DNA of 17,924 nucleotides, taken from positions 1 to 17,924 of the forward strand of contig DLBP01000028.1 of NCBI GenBank assembly GCA_002480165.1, given 5' to 3'. Below, in pieces: positions 7,822-14,444 of the stretch. The first letter of the stretch is position 1. Each line of letters starts with the position of its first letter. The position numbers and the translations under genes were made by a program. Source of the stretch: Proteobacteria bacterium UBA7821. GTDB taxonomy: Bacteria; Pseudomonadota; Gammaproteobacteria; Comchoanobacterales; Comchoanobacteraceae. The notes under the pieces were generated by a model. It had not been told where the DNA came from. It made no database searches and saw only the letters and a program-made list of their open reading frames with translations.

Positions 7822-8850
7822 ATGAAGATTGACGCAATTAATGAGCTTGTTGTAACCTATCTAGACAACGCACAAGTGATCAATGATGAATTTATGGATC
7901 ATTTTTCTGACATGCACGATAAAAAAACTGCGTTACTATTGCTTGCGTATCAGGCTATTGAGCATGATAACACAGATAAGCTTGAGTGCGCAGTCAGTCA
8001 CTTAGTTAATATTATGGCATTACCTGTTTTACAACCGATCGAGATATGTTACCCAAAATATCTGAGAGCAATCACAAAAACGTCGTCTAGCTTAGTGTGC
8101 CATATTCTCCAAAAGAACACCGGTTTTGTCATGGAAATGGCTGTTTGTCGCTCAATTAGAGATTTGAATTTATCGATAAAAACCAATTGTTCTAAAGAGG
8201 TAAGCAAACTACTGGCAGTTTTACCTGCCTTATGGGATTATTTATCAATAAACCACAAACATTTAATTTTAAAAAACTATCATTGTTTGTATGGTTCTTT
8301 ATCTGAGTCACAGGCCAAAGAAGTGGGGCGATGGTTTCATGAATTAACTAGATCTGATAGCTTCTCGCTTCACAACGACTACTGTGAAGAGTCAGATGAG
8401 CTGACTGGTTTTGCTTCATTATCACCTGATCTGCCACAGTCAGAATTGGAATTAACGATGTTGCAGTTACTCGCTTGTTCGAGGCAGGATGACAATCTAG
8501 ATGTTTACTTAACCGAAGAACAGCGATGTGATTCTATTGAAAACTTCTTTAGAAAGTCTGTTTTTGAGACAATATCATTCAATGAAGTATACCAGTCTAT
8601 GACAGATCCTGACACGGTCAAACATCTGGGTAACAAAATGATTAACTACACATCACTAGATGATGCGTCTGAGTTAAATCGTTTTTTTAAGAAAAACAAT
8701 AATAAAAATGATATTAACTGGCGCGTTTTGGCCGCATGTTACGATGAAATCGTTAGATCTGACTCGTATACAAACGCACTGACTGAGGAAGAGTTTGTCA
8801 GCATTCTATTAAAAACAGAGGCAGTGCATAATCATCTAAATGTGGCATAG
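7822..8850 (+). CDS. Unrecognised soluble helical protein
   Basis: I do not recognise these 342 residues. The frame opens at a TTG at 7795, but the ATG at 7822 is preferred because a GA-rich AGGGGG ribosome binding site sits about eight bases upstream. There is no signal peptide and no membrane segment. Composition suggests an all-helical protein with scattered cysteines (nine or more), an acidic middle (about residues 187-210) and an Asn/Lys-rich linker (about 289-298). The last 25 residues hold an acidic block, Thr-Glu-Glu-Glu at 321-324, followed by a Leu-containing end, loosely like the C-terminal E-block of Dot/Icm type IV effectors. It is divergent from the membrane-protein gene and stands alone. 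A TATACT/TATAAT -10-like tract at 7785-7795 could be its promoter, without a good -35. Confidence 0.8.
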   Translation: MKIDAINELVVTYLDNAQVINDEFMDHFSDMHDKKTALLLLAYQAIEHDNTDKLECAVSHLVNIMALPVLQPIEICYPKYLRAITKTSSSLVCHILQKNTGFVMEMAVCRSIRDLNLSIKTNCSKEVSKLLAVLPALWDYLSINHKHLILKNYHCLYGSLSESQAKEVGRWFHELTRSDSFSLHNDYCEESDELTGFASLSPDLPQSELELTMLQLLACSRQDDNLDVYLTEEQRCDSIENFFRKSVFETISFNEVYQSMTDPDTVKHLGNKMINYTSLDDASELNRFFKKNNNKNDINWRVLAACYDEIVRSDSYTNALTEEEFVSILLKTEAVHNHLNVA

Positions 8851-8853
8851 GAG

Positions 8854-8882
8854 TTGCGTAATCACTTCAGCTGGCCTATAGA
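8854..8882 (+). promoter_or_regulatory. Weak candidate promoter of the beta-oxidation operon
   Basis: TTGCGT (8854-8859), a 17-base spacer and TATAGA (8877-8882) lie in the 82-base gap before the thiolase gene. The spacing is ideal but the hexamers match the sigma70 consensus at only 3/6 and 4/6. No FadR-like or PsrA-like palindrome was found beside it. Confidence 0.3.
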
Positions 8883-8932
8883 TGTACAGTAGACAGATTT
8901 CTGATTGGGTAATGAAATGAGGGGTGTAATTT

Positions 8933-10147
8933 GTGAAAGAATGTTTTATTTATGATCATCAAAGAACGCCGCGTGGTATCGGTAAACCACAGGGTAAGTT
9001 ACATGCGTTCAGGCCGGTATATTTGTTGGCATCTATATTACAACGTTTGGTGACTCGAAATGGTTTTGATAGCGCATCAATCGATGATGTCATCATTGGC
9101 TGTGTTGAACCACATTCAGAGCAAGGTGGCAATATTGCTCGCGCGGCTGTTTTACTATCAGGCATGTCAGAGACAGTTCCTGGTATGCAGATTAATCGAT
9201 TTTGTGCCTCTGGTCTAGATTCCAATTCAATCGCAGCGGCTAAAATAATCTCTGGACAGGCTGAGGCTGTCATTGCTGGTGGTGTCGAATGTATGTCTCG
9301 AGTTAAGATGGGTTCTAGTAGTGGCGCTTTATTTGTTGATCCAAGTATTGTTTATGATCATCAAATCATCCCACAGGGGATTAGTGCTGATTTGATTGCA
9401 ACGCGAGAGGGTTATTCGAGAACTGATCTCGATGCTTGGGCAGTTTTATCGCAAAGTCGTGCCAGGAATGCTTGGGAGAATGGTTATTTTTCCGACCAGG
9501 TGGCCCCTGTATCATGGCCAACAGGTCGTGTGGCACTTGCTCATGATGAGCATATGAGGTCTGGTGTTACATTGGAATCGCTGGCGGAGTTAAAACCATC
9601 TTTTGCGATGATGGGCGCGTTAGCTGGATACGATTCGGTGATTAAAGAAAAATACCCAGATGTAGACCAAATCAATCATGTTCATCACCCTGGCAACAGT
9701 TCAGGGATTGTTGACGGTGCTGCGGTCAATCTGTTGGGTACAAAAGCATTTGGTGAGCGGTATGGGTTGACTCCTTTGGCAAGAATAAAAGGCTTTCATT
9801 CTACAGGTATTGACCCAACTATCATGCTCACAGCACCATCTGTGGTCAGTCGGATGTTAATAGAGAAGCAGGGGTTATCTATTCGTGATATCGATAGCTG
9901 GGAAATTAACGAGGCATTCTCTTCAGTTGTCTTGAAAGCAATTAACGATTTGTCCATTGATGAAAGCTTGGTCAACCCAGATGGTGGGTCCATTGCGATG
10001 GGGCATCCATTGGGTGCAACGGGGTCTATTTTACTCGGTACACTGGCTCGGCGATTGAAACGTAATGACTTGAATAAAGCGGTGGTCACGCTGTGCGTTG
10101 CAGGTGGTATGGGTTCTGCTATGCTAATTGACAATGGAGTTGGATGA
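8933..10147 (+). CDS. Thiolase: acetyl-CoA C-acyltransferase (3-ketoacyl-CoA thiolase)
   Basis: This 404-residue thiolase cleaves 3-ketoacyl-CoA with CoA in the last step of beta-oxidation. The nucleophilic Cys is C91 (NRFCASGL). The second Cys is C388 (TLCVAGGMG), the catalytic His is H358 (GGSIAMGHPLGATG), and the NEAF motif is at 326-329. Translation starts at a GTG with GAGGGG at 8919-8924, eight bases upstream. The N-terminus (RTPRG-GKPQG-LH) resembles the proteobacterial thiolase class found beside FadJ-like proteins rather than E. coli FadI (436 residues, different N-terminus), so I give no symbol. FadA is the closest functional label. The stop overlaps the start of the next gene (ATGA), so the pair is coupled and probably forms an alpha2-beta2 trifunctional complex. 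Confidence 0.93.
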   Translation: MKECFIYDHQRTPRGIGKPQGKLHAFRPVYLLASILQRLVTRNGFDSASIDDVIIGCVEPHSEQGGNIARAAVLLSGMSETVPGMQINRFCASGLDSNSIAAAKIISGQAEAVIAGGVECMSRVKMGSSSGALFVDPSIVYDHQIIPQGISADLIATREGYSRTDLDAWAVLSQSRARNAWENGYFSDQVAPVSWPTGRVALAHDEHMRSGVTLESLAELKPSFAMMGALAGYDSVIKEKYPDVDQINHVHHPGNSSGIVDGAAVNLLGTKAFGERYGLTPLARIKGFHSTGIDPTIMLTAPSVVSRMLIEKQGLSIRDIDSWEINEAFSSVVLKAINDLSIDESLVNPDGGSIAMGHPLGATGSILLGTLARRLKRNDLNKAVVTLCVAGGMGSAMLIDNGVG

Positions 10148-12222
10148 TGAAGCATGTTAACAGTTATCAAATGGAAGGATATACGGTCATCGAGTTAAAC
10201 CACAATGATCATGATTACAATGTCATTGACCAAGCAGTCGCTGAAGAATTTTGTGCGCTGATGGACGCGACGTTAGACGATACCAACTGTTCAGGAGTTA
10301 TTTTAACCAGTGCAAACAATACTTTTTGCTCAGGTGCAGACATCCAATTGCTTTCTCAAATCAATCGTTATCAATCAGAGGTGAGTGATATCATCGAAAA
10401 AATACATCAAACAACTATGAAAATGGAATCTAGTTCAATTCCGATTGTCGCTGCATTAACTGGAACTGCTGTTGGTGGTGGTCTTGAGCTTGCTCTCGCT
10501 TGTCAATATCGAATTGCCATTGATGAGCCGACCAGTCGTTATGGTTTGCCTGAGATCAAGTTGGGTATTTTTCCAGGATTTGGCGGGTCGCAGCGTTTGC
10601 CCCGGTTAATCGGTGTTCAGAAAAGTCTAGAGTTGATGTTAAAAGGTTCAACGGTGCCATCCGTTAAAGCTAAAGCGTTGGGAATTATTGATGAACTGAC
10701 AACTCGCGATCAATTATTGTCCCAAGCGGTTAACTATTTAAATACATCACCAACTGGCAAAAGTCGTTGGCTTCAATCTGATTTTCAAATGAAGGATATG
10801 CCACATTCCTATTCGGGTATGATGACTTGGTCTGCAGCTATTACATTGGCTCGATCACAGACTAAAGGTCACTACCCAGCAGTCAAAGCATTATTGTCCG
10901 CGGTGTATGAGGGGATTGGCTTAGGTATGGAGCAAGCCTTACTGGTTGAACACCAATATTTTATGATGGTTGTCAATAGTCCGATACCAGAAAACCTAAT
11001 TAGAATTTACTTAAGTCAGAAAGCACTGGTTAAATGTAAGCCGGTTGTCAAGACATTTAAGAAAATCTCAATCATTGGCTCGGGTTTGATGGGCAGTGGT
11101 ATTGCCTCTGTCGCCTGTTTGGCTGGTTTCAAAGTGCATGTCGTTGACACGTCCATGGAAAAAGCAAAGCAATCTGAAGGATATCTTAAACGGCTATTGG
11201 ATGCTGGATTAAAACGAAAGCGTTACACAGAATCAATAGTCAGTGATTGTTTGAGTCGTCTAAGCGTATCCGATCAAATAGATACGATTAGGGGCAGTGA
11301 TTTGGTCATTGAGGCTGTGTTTGAGTCAAGGGAAGTTAAAGAGAAAATCTACCGTCAGATTGAGCCATTAATTGACTCTGAGGCGATCATTGCTTCTAAT
11401 ACATCGTCCATACCGATATCGGAATTGGCTAAAGGTGTGACCAACCCAAAACGATTTGTGGGATTGCATTTTTTTTCACCCGTTGAGAAGATGGCTTTGG
11501 TTGAAGTGATCAAGGGTAAGCAAACAACTGATTCTGTGATTGCGTCTGCTCGTTATTTCAGTCAAAAAATTTCAAAAGTGCCCATTACTGTTAATGATGG
11601 GTGTGGATTTTACACAACCCGTGTATTCGCCCGCTATCCACAAGAAGCGCTAATTTGTTTAAAAGAAGGTATTCATCCTGCGGTGATAGAGCAAGCAGGT
11701 CGGGTTGCAGGAATGCCAATGGGGCCGCTTGAAATTAGTGATGCAGTTGGCATTGATGTGATGAGTCACATTATGAGTATTGCAAAAGACTATGATATCT
11801 ATCATGATATGGATATTTCATCCAGTGTCATCGATCACATGGTCAGCCAAAGTCGTTTGGGTAAAAAATCTAAAAAAGGGTTTTATGATTATCAATCCAA
11901 TGGGCATTCACTTTGGTCGGGATCTTATGAGTGGGTTCAAACCGACCGGCAAATTAGTTTGGTTGATTTGGGTCAGCGCCTGATGTATGGTCAACTGATT
12001 GAGATGATTAAGTGTTGGGATGAGTCCATTCTTCGAAGTGATGTGGATGCTGATATTGGCGCTGTACTGGGTTGGGGATTTGCACCTTATGTTGGTGGCC
12101 CGGCTGCATTAATCAAGACAATTGGTTGGGAGGGCTTCCTGAAAGATAGCGCTTACCTAGCTGATACGTATGGTGAGCGTTTTAGGTTGCCTGCTGATAT
12201 CAACAAGCCCGATTTTTTATAA
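10144..12222 (+). CDS. fadJ: FadJ-type enoyl-CoA hydratase/3-hydroxyacyl-CoA dehydrogenase
   Basis: This 692-residue bifunctional enzyme hydrates enoyl-CoA and then oxidises L-3-hydroxyacyl-CoA with NAD. The crotonase domain is at about 10-190, with the oxyanion-hole segment CSGADIQLL and catalytic glutamates E115 (GGGLELALAC) and E137 (YGLPEIKLG). A linker region follows. The Rossmann domain starts at about 305 with GSGLMGSG (312-319), and the catalytic H442 and E454 lie in HFFSPVEKMALVEVIKG. Two C-terminal dehydrogenase repeats begin near 485 and near 605 (GWGFAPYVGGP). It is complete, slightly shorter than the E. coli paralogues (714-729). Two consecutive ATGs (10144, 10147) are possible; GGAG at 10136-10139 is seven bases from the second. 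The thiolase-first order resembles fadIJ. FadB is the main alternative name. Confidence 0.94.
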   Translation: MMKHVNSYQMEGYTVIELNHNDHDYNVIDQAVAEEFCALMDATLDDTNCSGVILTSANNTFCSGADIQLLSQINRYQSEVSDIIEKIHQTTMKMESSSIPIVAALTGTAVGGGLELALACQYRIAIDEPTSRYGLPEIKLGIFPGFGGSQRLPRLIGVQKSLELMLKGSTVPSVKAKALGIIDELTTRDQLLSQAVNYLNTSPTGKSRWLQSDFQMKDMPHSYSGMMTWSAAITLARSQTKGHYPAVKALLSAVYEGIGLGMEQALLVEHQYFMMVVNSPIPENLIRIYLSQKALVKCKPVVKTFKKISIIGSGLMGSGIASVACLAGFKVHVVDTSMEKAKQSEGYLKRLLDAGLKRKRYTESIVSDCLSRLSVSDQIDTIRGSDLVIEAVFESREVKEKIYRQIEPLIDSEAIIASNTSSIPISELAKGVTNPKRFVGLHFFSPVEKMALVEVIKGKQTTDSVIASARYFSQKISKVPITVNDGCGFYTTRVFARYPQEALICLKEGIHPAVIEQAGRVAGMPMGPLEISDAVGIDVMSHIMSIAKDYDIYHDMDISSSVIDHMVSQSRLGKKSKKGFYDYQSNGHSLWSGSYEWVQTDRQISLVDLGQRLMYGQLIEMIKCWDESILRSDVDADIGAVLGWGFAPYVGGPAALIKTIGWEGFLKDSAYLADTYGERFRLPADINKPDFL

Positions 12223-12234
12223 GTAGATGAGCCA

Positions 12235-12253
12235 GCCGGTGTTTATCGCCGGC
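12235..12253 (+). other. GC-rich hairpin after fadJ
   Basis: A seven-base-pair stem (12235-12241 with 12247-12253, one G-U pair) closes a five-base TTTAT loop, 12 bases after the fadJ stop. There is no T-run after it on either strand, so it is not a canonical intrinsic terminator. It could stabilise the 3' end of the fad mRNA or act with Rho. Confidence 0.45.
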
Positions 12254-12413
12254 ATTAAGGTAAGCGATTGATTTAAAAACATAGAAATATTTCCTTATAG
12301 TAGCTAGCTGATCGCGCAATTAACCCGTAAGAGATTAATCTAAGTGGTTGTAAATACTATTTACTATCAATAGTTTCGCCAGGGTTTTTCTATTGTGTGA
12401 CGATTTTAGGTGC
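12254..12413. promoter_or_regulatory. Non-coding region upstream of the Csr-type RNA, with two palindromes
   Basis: This part of the 394-base gap holds no plausible gene. It contains two AT-rich inverted repeats. GAAATATTTC at 12284-12293 is a perfect palindrome flanked by TA-rich sequence. GTAAAT-ACT-ATTTAC at 12350-12364 is centred about 92 bases before the predicted RNA start. Both sit where activator sites for Csr/Rsm RNAs usually are. The second resembles the GacA upstream element (TGTAAG-N6-CTTACA) but is one base shorter between half-sites. The first resembles the Legionella LetA box (TNAGAAATTTCTNA) but has two extra central bases. Confidence 0.4.
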
Positions 12414-12442
12414 TTGATCTTATTATATATTTTGACTACAAT
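12414..12442 (+). promoter_or_regulatory. Promoter of the Csr/Rsm-type RNA
   Basis: TTGATC (12414-12419), a 17-base spacer and TACAAT (12437-12442) match the sigma70 consensus at 4/6 and 5/6 with ideal spacing. The predicted start is near 12449, just before the first GGA motif. An overlapping TATAAA at 12443-12448 lacks a partner -35. Confidence 0.6.
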
Positions 12443-12448
12443 TATAAA

Positions 12449-12614
12449 ATACAACAAGGAATATCAGCAAGGATCGCTGAGGTAATGAGTTGTATAACAG
12501 GGAAGATCGTTCGTCTAGGAAGTTATGGAGTGGTAGCTTACAGGGGTGTCATGACTGGATGTCATGTATAGCGGGCAAGGATGCCCAGGGCGAACTTCCA
12601 GTTTGTTTGGCCTG
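12449..12614 (+). ncRNA. Csr/Rsm-type CsrA-sequestering small RNA (RsmY/RsmZ/CsrB-like)
   Basis: About 130-165 nt of RNA are predicted from the promoter at 12414-12442. It has seven GGA motifs starting at 12458, 12471, 12501, 12518, 12527, 12557 and 12579. Three lie in terminal loops of perfect stems: TCAGC/GCTGA (12464-12480) with loop AAGGATC, CATGAC/GTCATG (12550-12566) with loop TGGAT, and GGGC/GCCC (12573-12586) with loop AAGGAT. Two face each other in a symmetric 5x5 internal loop (AGGGA and AGGAA) between stems TAAC/GTTA (12495-12498 with 12522-12525) and AGAT/GTCT. CsrA/RsmA dimers bind GGA in hairpin loops, ideally A(N)GGA, and RNAs with repeated copies titrate the protein. The 3' end is uncertain. 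A compound hairpin (12586-12614) lacks a U-run and reaches toward the 3' end of the malic enzyme gene. A coding role is unlikely. Confidence 0.82.
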
Positions 12615-12616
12615 TC

Positions 12617-13816
12617 TCACTCTTCACACACAGCGGCACAATCCGATACTGCTTTTGATACCACATGTTTCAACCGATAGTCTAGTGCTAAAGGTATTAT
12701 ATAGTTGGGACCAAAACTCAAGTTTTTTCGTTTGCTCAGATTAATCACTTCAGTTGGCACTGGTTCTTTGGCCAGCTTCATGATCGCTTTTGTTGCAGCT
12801 GTCATCATGTCCCGGCTGATGGTCTTTGATTGACTGTCTAATGCACCTCTAAATATATAGGGGAAGCAGAGCAGGTTATTCACTTGGTTTGGGAAGTCGC
12901 TTCTTCCAGTGGCAATGATTGCGTCGTGTTTGACTGATTGAACCAAGTCCGGCATAATTTCTGGTGTGGGATTTGATAAGGCAAAGACAAGCGGCTTGTC
13001 TCCCAGCTGGCTGATGTGTTGAGTGGTTAAAATATTGGGGCCTGATAAACCAACCACAACATCTGCGCCAACGACGGCTTGATCGAGGGTATTGATTTCT
13101 GTCTGTCGTGCCCATTCTTGTTTGTAGCGATTGAGTCCCGTCCGTTTGTGGTTAATGACACCCTGACGGTCTAGCATGGTTATTTGGTCTTTTTCAAAGC
13201 CTAGGTTGACTAGGTGTTTTGCGGTTGCAATGGCGGCGGCCCCGGCACCGATGAATACAATTTTTGTGTTTTTTATCGATTTTTTCTGAACTTCTAACCC
13301 ATTTAAAATAGCGGCGCTGACAATGATTGCTGTGCCGTGTTGGTCATCATGGAAAACAGGGATGTCTAGTCTTTTTCTCAGTTCATCTTCAATGATAAAA
13401 CAATCAGGTGCCTTAATGTCTTCAAGGTTAATTCCGCCAAACGTTGGTGAAATTCTTGCCACAGTGTCAATAAATGTTTCAGGGTCGCTGGCATCTACCT
13501 CGATATCGATGGCGTCAATATCGGCGCACTTTTTAAACAAAATGGCTTTGCCTTCCATGACAGGCTTGGCTGCAGATGGGCCAAGGTTGCCCATACCCAA
13601 GATTGCTGAACCATTGGTGATGACGGCAACCAAATTGCCTTTTGCGGTGTAGTCATAAACACTACTGGGATCATCTGCAATCGCCTGTACCGCGTGTGAA
13701 ACACCTGGCGTGTATGCCAAAGCCAGATCATTTTCATCGGCAACGGGTTTGGTGATTTCAATGGCTAATTTTCCTGGTTTACCGTTTTTGTGGTAGGCTA
13801 GAGCAATATCTTTCAT
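12617..13816 (-). CDS. maeB: Malic enzyme, short form without phosphotransacetylase-like domain
   Basis: This 399-residue enzyme oxidatively decarboxylates malate to pyruvate, supplying NAD(P)H and pyruvate. The ATG at 13816 is chosen over upstream ATGs (13834, 13831) because AGGA sits eight bases before it. The catalytic Tyr is Y35 (AYTPGV) and the Lys is K90 (MEGKAILFK). The metal-binding region is LEDIKAPDCF with E132/D133 and HDDQHGTA (156-163). The Rossmann loop GAGAAAIA starts at 190, and the C-terminal motifs SNPTPEI and ATGRSDFPNQVNN are intact. It corresponds to the catalytic half of E. coli MaeB (759 residues) and ends where the phosphotransacetylase-like tail would begin, so acetyl-CoA control through that tail should be absent. 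NAD versus NADP preference cannot be read confidently. A strong promoter lies at 13844-13872. Confidence 0.94.
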   Translation of the reverse strand: MKDIALAYHKNGKPGKLAIEITKPVADENDLALAYTPGVSHAVQAIADDPSSVYDYTAKGNLVAVITNGSAILGMGNLGPSAAKPVMEGKAILFKKCADIDAIDIEVDASDPETFIDTVARISPTFGGINLEDIKAPDCFIIEDELRKRLDIPVFHDDQHGTAIIVSAAILNGLEVQKKSIKNTKIVFIGAGAAAIATAKHLVNLGFEKDQITMLDRQGVINHKRTGLNRYKQEWARQTEINTLDQAVVGADVVVGLSGPNILTTQHISQLGDKPLVFALSNPTPEIMPDLVQSVKHDAIIATGRSDFPNQVNNLLCFPYIFRGALDSQSKTISRDMMTAATKAIMKLAKEPVPTEVINLSKRKNLSFGPNYIIPLALDYRLKHVVSKAVSDCAAVCEE

Positions 13817-13843
13817 TCGTGTTGTCCTCATCATTGACTGCTT

Positions 13844-13872
13844 ATGATAACTTGAAACAAGTTATTTTTCAA
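13844..13872 (-). promoter_or_regulatory. Malic-enzyme promoter with an inverted repeat in the spacer
   Basis: On the minus strand TTGAAA (13867-13872), a 17-base spacer and TATCAT (13844-13849) match the sigma70 consensus at 5/6 each, the best promoter in the window. A perfect inverted repeat AACTTG-3-CAAGTT occupies 13849-13863, filling the spacer and touching the -10. This is the usual position of a repressor operator or a MerR-type activator site. The leader to the start codon would be about 20 bases. Confidence 0.65.
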
Positions 13873-13907
13873 TTGAGTGTTACCATGTTTTGTGATATTT
13901 TTTAGGC

Positions 13908-14444
13908 ATGAATGTATCCCGTTATTGTGTTGTGTTGGCTATTGGAATGTTTTTATCCGGCTGTAACATGGCATCACAAACCATCGGCCTTTCTGAACGA
14001 GAGTGGCAGTTTGTACCATACTCTCAAAGATTGCTGTTGCTGTCTCAGCATGTGCAAAATCAGTCACAATGGTGTCGAGCTGATCGTTTGATCGATACAA
14101 CTGCGCCGGGGATCATCGTCCATCTAATTAGTGGTCGGGCGCAATTCTGGCCAGGGAAAATGACTGCCTCAATGATGCCAACTGAATTCCGTCTAATTCC
14201 AGGCGACTGCCAATCGGTCGTATTGAATGCACCAGATGAAAACCACCAAACGACATTACGTGTCTACTATGATGGCAATGCCGTGATACTCGATCCATTG
14301 TTTTATGAGTTCACTGCAAGTCGTGGCACGCTTGAGATCAATAAGCACCCGGCTTGGAAAGATGGGATGACCTACACCGGTCTATCGACACGTGGCTATG
14401 CCTCTATGACCCGCCTAGTGATGAATATCCATGAAGACATCTAG
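13908..14444 (+). CDS. Small lipoprotein of unknown function
   Basis: This is a 178-residue protein with a lipoprotein signal: Arg near the N-terminus, a hydrophobic core, and the lipobox Leu-Ser-Gly-Cys with C19 as the lipidated residue. Asn follows the Cys, which does not trigger Lol avoidance, so outer-membrane anchoring facing the periplasm is likely. A short segment, IGLSEREWQFVPYSQR, follows; similar GLS-x-x-xW segments occur in other small gammaproteobacterial lipoproteins. The rest looks beta-rich, with C58 and C100 able to form a disulfide. I do not recognise a named family. The ribosome binding site is poor (TAGG too close to the ATG). The 3' end overlaps tsaB by 14 bases, so it may deliver ribosomes to tsaB. 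Confidence 0.8.
   Translation: MNVSRYCVVLAIGMFLSGCNMASQTIGLSEREWQFVPYSQRLLLLSQHVQNQSQWCRADRLIDTTAPGIIVHLISGRAQFWPGKMTASMMPTEFRLIPGDCQSVVLNAPDENHQTTLRVYYDGNAVILDPLFYEFTASRGTLEINKHPAWKDGMTYTGLSTRGYASMTRLVMNIHEDI

Noticed and set aside
8959..9273. 104-residue minus-strand open frame
   Set aside because: Antisense to the thiolase N-terminus including its active-site Cys region; no independent support.
9796..10170. 124-residue minus-strand open frame
   Set aside because: It lies opposite the conserved thiolase C-terminus, which has all catalytic motifs. It is a shadow frame.
12235..12253. Intrinsic terminator after fadJ
   Set aside because: The stem is good but no T-run follows on either strand, so it is listed only as a hairpin.
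12449..12614. Riboswitch or leader interpretation of the GGA-rich RNA
   Set aside because: No plus-strand gene follows it (the next gene is convergent), and the repeated GGA loops fit a CsrA sponge better than any riboswitch fold I know.
12490..12744. 84-residue plus-strand open frame
   Set aside because: It spans the GGA-hairpin RNA and then reads antisense through the end of the malic enzyme. Its composition is not protein-like and it has no convincing start context.
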